The notes under the pieces: model-generated
Seen by the model: the letters and a program-made list of their open reading frames with translations, nothing else
Database searches by the model: none
Told to the model about the DNA's origin: nothing
Assembly: GCA_965371245.1 (NCBI GenBank)
Contig: CBDUXT010000010.1
Coordinates: 1-64,000, forward strand
Length of the DNA: 64,000 bases
Reading direction: 5' to 3'
Source: CBDUXT01 sp965371245
Lineage (GTDB): Bacteria > Planctomycetota > Phycisphaerae > UBA1845
Made by a program: the position numbers and the translations under genes
Part shown: positions 1 through 6,747 of the stretch, one piece after another
Position numbering within the stretch: position 1 is the stretch's first letter
Layout of the letters: every line of letters starts with the position of its first letter

Positions 1-1168
1 TCGGTAGCGCCAACCGACGCAGGAAGTTCCCCAAGTTGTACGCCAGGGCGAAGAGTTGAAGCCGCGCCTGGTTGTCCCTGAAGTTTCGACACGACAACCG
101 CGTCCACTTCACGGCGTATTTGCCCTCCTTGATCCACTGCTCGGCGGTCCCGCGACCGTTGTAGAACTTCACCACCTTCTTCGACCAGCGTGTCATGTTG
201 GTCACGATGAACCCGACTCTTGGAAACAACTCGTCCCAATGCCACTCGACCTTGGCCACCACGCGACGAGGACGGCCCCAACTCTGCGCCTGATACGAGA
301 AGCTCTCATAGAACACCTTGGGTTTGTACGAAGGTCGTCCGACCGGACGGGTCAGCAGGTGGCTGATACCGGCCATCAGAACGTCGTTCGATGGGATACG
401 AATCGTGTACTGGAAACCCTCCTCCTCCAGCATCAGGTACAGCGCCGGGATGGCAAAGGACGCATCACCTCGGAAGTACTTCGGAATATCGCGATCCCGG
501 TATCGCTCGATGACCGGCAGCAGAACCCGACGCCAGAACTTGGCGCTGTTGTGGTTTCCACGCCGCAGCATAGCCTGTTCCAGATCGCCAAGCTGGTTGA
601 ACAAGAACAGCGGATGATAGCAGATGCACTCGAAGTAACCGTTGTACGCGGAGCCTTGCTGTTCGCCATGCGTCTCGCTGACCGAGCTGTCCAAATCCAG
701 AATCAGCTTGTCGAGCGGAGCACACTGCTGAACCAGGTCAATCCAACTGCCGGACAGATCCATCAGCGCCGTCAGGTTCTTCTTCGAACTCAACATCTCA
801 GTCTCGAAACGACTCATCTCGCTGGTGGACGCAGCCTCCTTTGTTTTCACCCGGCCACCCACAACGTGGCGCATCGCGGGATCGACGCGCAAGCGCTCCG
901 CGTCATTGACATCCTCATACCCAGCCAGCCGTCCAAAGATCGCTTGGCGCAGCATGGCCAACAACGTGTGCTGCGTGTTCTTGCCATGACGGGGGTCTGA
1001 CAGTACTGCACTGGCGTTCTCCGTCAAACGGAATGCTTCATCCAATTCACGAAACGCAAGCAAGCCCGCGTCGCTCGTGATCTTCGCTCCGTGGAACCGG
1101 AGTTTGAGCCTGCCGTCAAACTGAACCCGAAGTGCTTGTTTTCGCCTGTCACCGAGTGGATGCCCCTG
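1..1168 (-). CDS. IS1380-family transposase, C-terminus beyond window
   Basis: The frame is open from a TGA at 1169-1171 down to base 1, about 389 codons. The protein matches the DDE transposases of the IS1380 family: an N-terminal FDGRLKLRFHGAKITSDAG segment, the central LILDLDSSVSETHG segment with its catalytic aspartate, the YNGYFECICYHPLF stretch, and the late FYNGRGTAEQWIKEGK segment with the glutamate. Another roughly 60-100 residues would lie off the left edge. I see no ATG or GTG in frame ahead of the conserved N-terminus. A GTG-initiated reading in another frame at about 1152 suggests either a frameshift or a degraded start. The neighbours are other broken mobile elements. Confidence 0.85.
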
Positions 1169-1261
1169 TCAATATGGCCGGAAACCTTGAATTACAGGGA
1201 AAACATGCACGAATCATGCCATCACGATCAATCCATCGGGGAAATCCGGGCTTAAGGGAGA
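1..1261 (-). mobile_element. Partial IS1380-family element, right end inside window
   Basis: The element runs off the left edge. Its right boundary is inferred from a neighbouring integrase fragment: on the minus strand that gene reads normally up to ...KRHLP and then changes to foreign sequence at about 1261. The foreign sequence begins CCCTTAAGCCCGGATTTCCC, which I take as the terminal inverted repeat. The matching left end and the target duplication are outside the window, so the exact border is an inference. Confidence 0.55.
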
Positions 1262-1486
1262 CGTTGGCAGATGTCGCTTGCCGTTATGGAAGTAGACCTG
1301 CAAAGCGAATCGATCACCGGGCTGTCCGGCGATGAGCGTACGAGGCACTGCACATGGCGCACCCCGAGGCCAGCGCTTGCGTGGTTCGATGCGTGGTCGT
1401 TGGCTGGCCGGTCGCAGTCTGAGGTACACTTCGTTAGGTATCCTCCCTTCGAGCGTCATGTGGGGACGTTGTTGGTTGGTAACAGG
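1262..1486 (-). pseudogene. C-terminal remnant of IS481/IS3-type integrase
   Basis: The minus-strand frame after a TGA at 1487-1489 reads TNQQRPHMTLEGRIPNEVY and then RPRIEPRKRWPRG. This is the tail typical of rve-core integrases, where the QRPH.L motif marks the end of the DDE domain. The remnant keeps about 75 residues. Its C-terminus after KRHLP is replaced by the end of the IS1380 element, and the N-terminal two thirds, including the catalytic residues, are gone. It is not functional and is useful mainly for locating the IS1380 insertion point. Confidence 0.7.
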
Positions 1487-1572
1487 TCAGCCATCTGCAA
1501 TGCCAGAGTGCGCCGGGAAATGTTAAAATAGGCAACTTGCGCCGGCGCGCAGATGCGTTTATTCCTACGCCT

Positions 1573-2304
1573 ATGGCGTCGGTGACGGTTCATGGCAAAG
1601 CGACAGAGGGCTTGATACAGATCACGCTGCGCGGCGCGCTCACCCAAGCGCAGGCCCGACGGCTGGCCGATGAGAATCCCGAAGTCCTCGCACTGGCCCT
1701 GCTCGCAGCCAGTAAACGCATCGCCGAACAAGACGCCCGCCTTGCTGAGTTGCAAGCACAACACAACGGGCCACAGCCATCTCCCTCGACGCCCTCGGGC
1801 ATGGTGCCCATCTACACCAAGCCCAACACGCCGAAGCGGCACAAGAAGCCCGGCGCCAGAAACGGACACAAGGGTGTGCGGCGGGAGCGCCCGGTCAAGA
1901 TCGACGAGCGTAAGACGCATCGCCTCAAGTGTGGCCCGCATTGCCGTGGCAAGCCGCAACGCTGCGAACGATCACGCACACGAATCATCGAAGACATCCC
2001 CGAAGTCATCGAGCCGGTCGTTACCCAGCACACGATCCACCGCGACTACTGCCCGAACTGCAAGAAGGACGTCGAGCCGGTGGTTCCCGATGCGATGCCC
2101 AAGGCGACGCTCGGCCACCAATTGATCGCGCTGACCAGTTGGTTCCACTACGGACTTGGCCTGACCATCGATCAGATCGTCGATATTCTCGGCTATCACC
2201 TGCAAACGAAGTTGACCTCGGGCGGTCTGGTCGATGCCTGGCGCCGTTTGGCCGAGGTCTTGAACGCCTGGTACGAACAGATCGGCGAAGAAGCCAAAAA
2301 ATAA
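1573..2304 (+). pseudogene. IS66-family transposase TnpC, N-terminal half only
   Basis: The 244-residue product has the IS66 TnpC architecture up to the middle of the protein: an N-terminal leucine-rich coiled segment, a basic linker (KPGARNGHKGVRRERP), a zinc-finger-like region with CGPHC and YCPNCKK, then the start of the DDE domain (LGHQLIALTSWFHYGLGLT ... GGLVDAWRRL). It stops at GEEAKK, just before the usual LHADETGWR catalytic block, so about half of the normal roughly 500 residues is missing. An upstream TTG at 1537 is in frame, but the ATG at 1573 fits better. No partner tnpA/tnpB is visible. Confidence 0.8.
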
Positions 2305-2463
2305 GAAGGCCGAGTTCTACTTCCTGTGCGTCATGCAGCTTGTCTTCGCACGATGGCTCGTGTACTTGCAATCGCCCCTTGTACGGAAAGAGGGAACGCG
2401 CACTTTCGACATCGATCACACTCATGTTCAATGCCTTCGATGGCCTACTACTCCGACACCGAT
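2305..2463. other. Unassigned sequence between IS66 remnant and IS630 element
   Basis: About 160 bp follow the IS66 stop. Neither strand gives a recognisable continuation of the IS66 protein or of the AbiEi-like gene on the other side of the IS630 element, so a deletion probably accompanied one of the insertions. Confidence 0.5.
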
Positions 2464-2465
2464 TA

Positions 2466-3564
2466 TTTGAACATGCCTGAGTGCCGTCACTCAGCTGCGT
2501 AATTGACATTCGGCTCTTGGAAGTACGCGCGAACAATGTCAGGCCTCTTCTGTGTCGCCCGGAGATAGGACCGCGTCTGGGCAACGAGTCCCTCGCGCGT
2601 TCGCGGGCGGCCCGAGGAAAACACGTTGGACTTCAAGTCCTGATTGAGCAACTCGTCCGGATTCAACTCCGGCGCGTAGCCCGGCAGCAATACCAACTCA
2701 CATTCCGACGCGTGCTCCTGCAGCCACTTCCGCAGACGCCGCCCTCGGTGAGCCGGATGACCATCCACGATGACGATGATCCTGCGCTTCGCGTCGCGAA
2801 GCAGACGAACGAGAAAGTCAATCATCACCAACTGCGTGAAAGTTCCCTTGAAGACGCGAAATCTCATCTTGCCGAGGTTGTTCACCGCGGAAATGATGTT
2901 GCAGCCAAACCGATTGCCCGTGCTTCGAATGACCGGCGTCTGGCCGCGCGGCGAATAGCTGCGACCCACCAGATGATCACTGCGTAGCCCGGCCTCGTCT
3001 TCCCAGTAAATCTCGGCGTTTTCTCGCTTCGCACGTCGCCGAAGCGCCGGATACTCGCGCGTGAGCCAATCGTGAATCCGATCATCATTACGTTCGTAAG
3101 CACGCGTGACTGGCTTTTGCGGCGTAAAACCCCAGCGTCGCAGAAGGCGACCGACCATCCCCAAGGAGTACCCGATGCCGAATCTCATACGGATCAGGTC
3201 ACGCACGGCCTCGCGTGTCCACAAGGCGAAGGGCATCTTCAGTTGCTCCGGGCAGTGGTCCTTGATGATGTTCACGATCGTCGCAGCCTGCCAACCTTGC
3301 AGCCGTCCACCACACTTCGGTCTGCCGGGGCGCTTCGGGACCAGGCCGTCTTGGCCGCTCTGTTCATACAGATCGAGCCAGGAATGCACACTCGTGCGCG
3401 AGACACCAAAGACCCGTGCGGCCTCGGCCTTGCTCAAGCCCTGATCGATTACCGCTCGCACCGTGCGCCGACGCAAGTCTTCCTTGCCAATCAAATCCAG
3501 CTTCCGCGCATCCTGCTTCGTGTTCATACATCTCTATACGACCCCAGACTCATATGTGTTCAAT
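2466..3564 (-). mobile_element. Complete IS630-type insertion sequence with TIRs and TA target
   Basis: The transposase gene is bracketed by imperfect terminal inverted repeats. The left end reads TTTGAACATGCCTGAGT (from 2466) and the right end, on the complementary strand, reads ATTGAACACATATGAGT (from 3564). Both begin next to a TA dinucleotide (2464-2465 and 3565-3566), the duplicated target used by IS630/Tc1-mariner elements. Element length is about 1.1 kb, normal for the family. It truncates an AbiEi-like gene on its right. Confidence 0.8.
2487..3527 (-). CDS. IS630-family transposase, full length
   Basis: This 346-residue protein has an N-terminal helix-turn-helix (about residues 17-55, LSKAEAARVFGVSRTSVHSW), a second winged-helix segment and a DDE domain. 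The probable catalytic acids are D177 (YWEDEAG), D255 (VIVDGHPAH) and E292 (LNPDEL). Length and motif spacing are normal and the frame is intact, so the element may still be mobile. The ATG at 3527 lies about 37 bp inside the right inverted repeat, which fits the compact layout of these elements. Confidence 0.93.
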   Translation of the reverse strand: MNTKQDARKLDLIGKEDLRRRTVRAVIDQGLSKAEAARVFGVSRTSVHSWLDLYEQSGQDGLVPKRPGRPKCGGRLQGWQAATIVNIIKDHCPEQLKMPFALWTREAVRDLIRMRFGIGYSLGMVGRLLRRWGFTPQKPVTRAYERNDDRIHDWLTREYPALRRRAKRENAEIYWEDEAGLRSDHLVGRSYSPRGQTPVIRSTGNRFGCNIISAVNNLGKMRFRVFKGTFTQLVMIDFLVRLLRDAKRRIIVIVDGHPAHRGRRLRKWLQEHASECELVLLPGYAPELNPDELLNQDLKSNVFSSGRPRTREGLVAQTRSYLRATQKRPDIVRAYFQEPNVNYAAE

Positions 3565-3936
3565 TATTCCGTGCCGAAGTAGTACGTAGATGGTCTTCGG
3601 GATCTGATCCGTGAGTTCGTGCATGTAAAGCGCCGTGAAGTAGGTGAAGTATGCATCGGGCTTGGCGGCCTGTAGTAGCTCGAAGATCGGCACCTCGCCC
3701 CAGGTGTACCGGACTTCCTTTCGATGCGGGAAGTCCAGAACTTCGCGCCGCAGGCTCGTTCGCTTCGTCAGAAAATCAACGAAACTGGCCACGGTCTCCG
3801 ATTGCGCCAGCCTCCAAAACCCTCGGTTCTTTTCCAGCATTTCGCCAAGCTCCGAGCGACGGAACACACGACCGTCAGACGCCTCAAAGAGCCGGACAAT
3901 ATCGGGCTTGGCGATGCTGATTCGGGTACGTGCCAT
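3550..3936 (-). pseudogene. AbiEi-like type IV antitoxin, truncated by IS630
   Basis: The 128-residue reading frame starts MARTRISIAKPDIVRLFEA and contains an N-terminal winged helix (GRVFRRSELGEMLEK), then a FVDFLTKRTSL segment and the block YFTYFTALYMHELTDQIPKT. This block resembles AbiEi-family antitoxins of type IV toxin-antitoxin modules, normally about 200-300 residues. Shortly after TIYV the sequence departs from the family and enters the IS630 end, so the C-terminal half is lost. No AbiEii nucleotidyltransferase toxin gene is present nearby. Known AbiEi proteins repress their own promoter by binding inverted repeats, which may matter for the palindromes just upstream. Family assignment is from motif memory. 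Confidence 0.55.
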
Positions 3937-3983
3937 GGCGGCTTCCTCACCAATACGGGTTTCGCGCCCATGCCAGCACCGCT

Positions 3984-4011
3984 TCTAGCGTAGTATATAT
4001 ACTACGCTAGA
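3984..4011. repeat. Perfect 28-bp palindrome, core TAGTATATATACTA
   Basis: Two 14-base arms with no spacer, centred at 3997/3998. It lies about 50-75 bp upstream of the start of the truncated AbiEi-like gene, the position expected for an autoregulatory operator. It shares a GCGTAGTATATATACTACGC centre with the copy at 4262-4289. Confidence 0.9.
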
Positions 4012-4073
4012 TCGTGTCCTGACAACTCCAGACCTCGTAGCGATCTGTCCGGGCCGTAAGCATGACGCGTTGC

Positions 4074-4129
4074 CACTGATCCACCAACTTGTTGTAGTAT
4101 ATATACTACAACAAGTTGGTGGATCAGTG
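4074..4129. repeat. Perfect 56-bp palindrome, same core
   Basis: Two 28-base arms with no spacer, centred at 4101/4102, and every base pairs. The middle is TTGTAGTATATATACTACAA. The outer arms (GATCCACCAACTT and its complement) are unrelated to those of the other two copies. Perfect spacerless palindromes of this length are unstable in replication, so this is either recently formed, a functional protein target, or an assembly artefact. Confidence 0.9.
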
Positions 4130-4176
4130 AACGGACCTACCCGTGTTGCTAGCTCACCGACCAGCCTCGAAAGACA

Positions 4177-4190
4177 TACTACATATAGTA
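4177..4190. repeat. Imperfect relative of the palindrome core
   Basis: TACTACATATAGTA lies in the same stretch. Its half-sites are TACTA/TAGTA, the reverse arrangement of the TAGTA/TACTA core, with one mispair. It may be a decayed copy or chance in an AT-rich patch. Confidence 0.35.
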
Positions 4191-4261
4191 GATGCGATAC
4201 GGCGACAAATGACTGATGGTGGCGAGGCTCGGTCTCGTGCAGACGGAAGCGCCAACCGATT

Positions 4262-4289
4262 CAGTGCGTAGTATATATACTACGCACTG
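4262..4289. repeat. Perfect 28-bp palindrome, third copy, just downstream of asnS
   Basis: Two 14-base arms without spacer, centred at 4275/4276, five bases past the asnS stop codon. The central GCGTAGTATATATACTACGC equals that of the first copy, while the outermost bases differ. It could act as a transcription-ending hairpin for asnS, although there is no U-run after it on the minus strand. Confidence 0.88.
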
Positions 4290-4294
4290 TTTCT

Positions 4295-5800
4295 CTACGG
4301 ATAAAACCGCCCCATCATCCGCGGGTACGGAATGGTCTCGCGGATGTGTTTGAGGTTGCAGATCCACGCCACGGTGCGTTCGACGCCCAGTCCGAAGCCG
4401 CCGTGGGGGACGGAGCCGTACCGACGCAGGTCGAGGTACCAATCGTAGTCATCCAGCGGCAGCTTCTCGTGCTTCATGCGTGCGGTCAGACGCTCCAGGT
4501 CTTCCTCGCGGGCACTGCCGCCGATGATCTCGCCGAAGCCCTGCGGGGCGAGCATGTCGAAGCACTCGGACAGCCGGTCGTCCTCGCGGTCCTCGCGCAT
4601 GTAGAACGCCTTGACGGTCTTGGGGTAATGCGTGACGGCCACCGGCCGATCGTGCAGCCGCGAGATGATCGTCTCGTCCGAGCCGCCCAGGTCCGAGCCC
4701 CAGGTAAAGTTCTCGGCCAGCTCCCGATGGTGCGGAATGTTCTTCACCTGTTCTTGAAGCTCGGATCGCTCCTCGCGCCGCTCGATCGCCTCGGCCGCCG
4801 CCTTGTCCTTTTTCCACTGCTTGCCGCCGCCCTTGGCGATTTCCTCGAGCTCCTCGATCTTGGTGTCCAACTCCTTCACACGTGCCGTCTTGTCCACCAA
4901 ATCTTGTTCGAGTAGCGCCTTGGCCTTGGGCCCGTGCAGCAGGTCCACGGCCTCCGAATAGGTGATGCGCGCGAAGGGTTGTTTGACGGCTTCGAGTTCC
5001 TCGATGTTGCGACCGAGTGCTTCCAGGTCGCTGCGGTGATCGCGCAACACGCGTTCGACGATCGAGCAGATGAACGCCTCGCCCACGTCGATCACGTCGG
5101 ACAGCGAGGCGAAGGCGATCTCCGGTTCGACCATCCAGAACTCGGTCAGGTGTCGCCGGGTCTTGCTTTTCTCGGCGCGGAAGGTCGGGCCGAAGCAGTA
5201 GACCTTGCGATGCGACATGCACGCGGCCTCCAGGTATAGCTGCCCCGTTTGGGCGAGGTAGACCGGTTCACCGAAGTAGTCGACCTGGAAGAGCGTCTGC
5301 GCCCCTTCGCCGGCCGCAGGTGCGAAGATGGGCGTGTCGATCAGCACGTAGCCGTTGTCGTTGAAGAAGCGGCGGATCTGATCGACGACGGCCGCCCGAA
5401 TGCGAAGAATGTGCCACTGCCGCTGCGAGCGAAACCACAGGTGGCGGTGCTTCATCAGAAACTCGATGCCGTGCGGCTTGGGGGTGATTGGGTAGTCGCC
5501 GGCCACCTGGACCGCACGGACGGTCGTCGCCTTCAACTCGAATCCGCCGACGGATCGCTCTTCCGCGTGAACGTCGCCGGTTACTTCCACCGACGACTCC
5601 TGCGGCAGCTTCTTGACGTCGTCGAAGAAGTCGGCCGTGGCGTCGTTCTTTTCGAGGACGCACTGGCACAAACCGGTTCCGTCGCGAACGATGATGAAGG
5701 CGATCTTCCCGCTGGCCCGCGTGTTGTAGACCCAGCCCGAAAGCGTCACGCTCTTGCCGACGTGGTCGCCCAGCCGATCGATGGTGGTCTTCGTTTCCAT
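4295..5800 (-). CDS. asnS: Asparaginyl-tRNA synthetase
   Basis: A class IIb aminoacyl-tRNA synthetase of 501 residues that charges tRNA-Asn. The N-terminal OB-fold anticodon-binding domain (VTLSGWVYNTRASGKIAFI) is followed by the catalytic core: motif 2 around FRAEKSKTRRHLTEFW, and motif 3 GFGLGVER at 468-475. The C-terminus IPYPRMMGRFYP is typical of AsnRS rather than AspRS. A charged, coiled-coil-like insertion of roughly 60 residues (around ARVKELDTKIEELEE) sits between motifs 2 and 3. I chose the ATG at 5800 because the twelve residues upstream of it (MPPLPRFRTLRA) look non-coding. No cotranscribed partner is visible. Confidence 0.95.
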   Translation of the reverse strand: METKTTIDRLGDHVGKSVTLSGWVYNTRASGKIAFIIVRDGTGLCQCVLEKNDATADFFDDVKKLPQESSVEVTGDVHAEERSVGGFELKATTVRAVQVAGDYPITPKPHGIEFLMKHRHLWFRSQRQWHILRIRAAVVDQIRRFFNDNGYVLIDTPIFAPAAGEGAQTLFQVDYFGEPVYLAQTGQLYLEAACMSHRKVYCFGPTFRAEKSKTRRHLTEFWMVEPEIAFASLSDVIDVGEAFICSIVERVLRDHRSDLEALGRNIEELEAVKQPFARITYSEAVDLLHGPKAKALLEQDLVDKTARVKELDTKIEELEEIAKGGGKQWKKDKAAAEAIERREERSELQEQVKNIPHHRELAENFTWGSDLGGSDETIISRLHDRPVAVTHYPKTVKAFYMREDREDDRLSECFDMLAPQGFGEIIGGSAREEDLERLTARMKHEKLPLDDYDWYLDLRRYGSVPHGGFGLGVERTVAWICNLKHIRETIPYPRMMGRFYP

Positions 5801-5858
5801 GGCCCGGAGTGTACGGAAGCGCGGCAACGGCGGCAACGCGCGCGGGGTGGGTACGGCA

Positions 5859-5888
5859 AGTCAGAGCCGCAGGCGCCAGCCTGCGGAC
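5859..5888 (+). repeat. Partial copy of dual-hairpin REP element
   Basis: TCAGAGCCGCAGGCGCCAGC and the following CTGCGGAC match the first hairpin of the copies at 12311-12443 and 38786-38913. The stem CCGCAGGC/GCCTGCGG is perfect. The second hairpin is absent. Confidence 0.6.
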
Positions 5889-6128
5889 CTCCGCGCCACC
5901 ATGCCACCGAGGTCGCGCCGAGTTCGCCGAGGCGTCTGCATGTCACCGGGTTCGCGCCACCCGGCTATCCGGATCTACTGGTCTTCCGAGAATTGCCCCA
6001 CGTCGATTTTTTCTCCCGCCGTTTTCGCGCCAGCGGTGTTCTATAGGTAGAGGTTCGATCGATCTTTCCCGGTCGTGCCGGATAGGTGCTCGTGTCGCTT
6101 CCAAGCGGGTGCTTCCGTTTTCTTGGTT

Positions 6129-6159
6129 GGCATGCCCAAGCCGGAACCGCGGGCATGCC
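6129..6159. repeat. GCATGCCC hairpin
   Basis: GGCATGCCC and GGGCATGCC pair across a 13-base loop. A related CATGCCC/GGGCATG hairpin lies just after the FG-GAP gene at 11024-11048, so the two flank that gene. Confidence 0.55.
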
Positions 6160-6296
6160 TCGGCCACCGAGCACATGGCCACGCAAGCGTGTCCATGCCA
6201 CCCAACGACCGGAGCCGCGAAGAGTCGATACACCTCTCTGGAAACGGCACTAGAAGATGCTTGCGGCTGTCCGAGGATTTTTCTGGAGACGCGGGG

Positions 6297-6392
6297 AAGG
6301 GTACAGAGTTCGAGTTCAAGGTCTGCTTCGTGGCCCTGCGTGGGAGCGTCGCGAGGCGAGGTCGGTCGCGTCTTCCGGCCGTGGACACCTGA
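6297..6392 (+). repeat. Direct repeat, copy 1 (about 95 bp)
   Basis: Similar to 6568-6660, with most positions identical. The shared core includes GTCGCGAGGCG and GGTCGGT. This copy contains the left part of a strong hairpin at 6372-6409. Confidence 0.5.
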
Positions 6393-6409
6393 CGTCCACG
6401 GCCCGGAAG
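6372..6409. repeat. Strong hairpin within direct repeat copy 1
   Basis: CCGTGGAC and GTCCACGG pair around a 7-base loop, extended by CTTCCGG/CCGGAAG. There is no T-run, so it is more like a REP-type element than a terminator. Confidence 0.6.
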
Positions 6410-6538
6410 CGCGAGCCACGGAGAGCCGTTGGTTCGTTGGTCATGTTCCGAGCGTCACTTGTCACGCACTCCAACCGGCGTGCCGAACCGGTGGGGAGTC
6501 CAGTGCGCTCGGCCCAGCGGACGAGTTTTCAAGTGTTC

Positions 6539-6567
6539 TCGACACGGGCACTTCGGGGGGCTATAAT
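6539..6567 (+). promoter_or_regulatory. Sigma-70-type promoter for the FG-GAP protein gene
   Basis: TCGACA (6539-6544), a 17-base spacer and a perfect TATAAT (6562-6567) lie 180 bp upstream of the chosen start codon. The -10 and spacing are ideal and the -35 matches at 4 of 6. Confidence 0.65.
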
Positions 6568-6660
6568 AACGGTCAGAGGTCGAATCCAAAGGGCAGCTTC
6601 GTGGCACGGCGTGGGGAGTCGCGAGGCGCGGTCGGTTGCGCTTCTTGGTGGTGGACGGTT
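6568..6660 (+). repeat. Direct repeat, copy 2
   Basis: Second copy of the sequence at 6297-6392, starting right after the -10 box and lying in the inferred 5' leader of the FG-GAP gene. Confidence 0.5.
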
Positions 6661-6747
6661 TGTGTTCACCGCTGGAAGATCGCACCAAGGAGAGTTATTC
6701 GCAGCGTCGGTCGCGATGTGTGCGTCCTTTCCATGACGGAGATTCCC

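Larger units (their letters stand above)
5801..6747. other. Long non-coding region with repeats and hairpins
   Basis: About 950 bp separate asnS from the divergent FG-GAP gene. The plus-strand frame of that gene is open through here, but codon content is poor and a promoter and ribosome site lie near its end. The region holds a partial REP-like element, two hairpins and a 95-bp direct repeat, listed separately. Confidence 0.6.

Noticed and set aside
56..1000. A 314-codon plus-strand open frame at the left edge
   Set aside because: It is antisense to the IS1380 transposase, which carries all the conserved motifs on the minus strand.
5809..6747. N-terminal extension of the FG-GAP protein back to 5809
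   Set aside because: The extension covers repeats, a TATAAT promoter and no conserved sequence, while a ribosome site and signal peptide begin at 6748.
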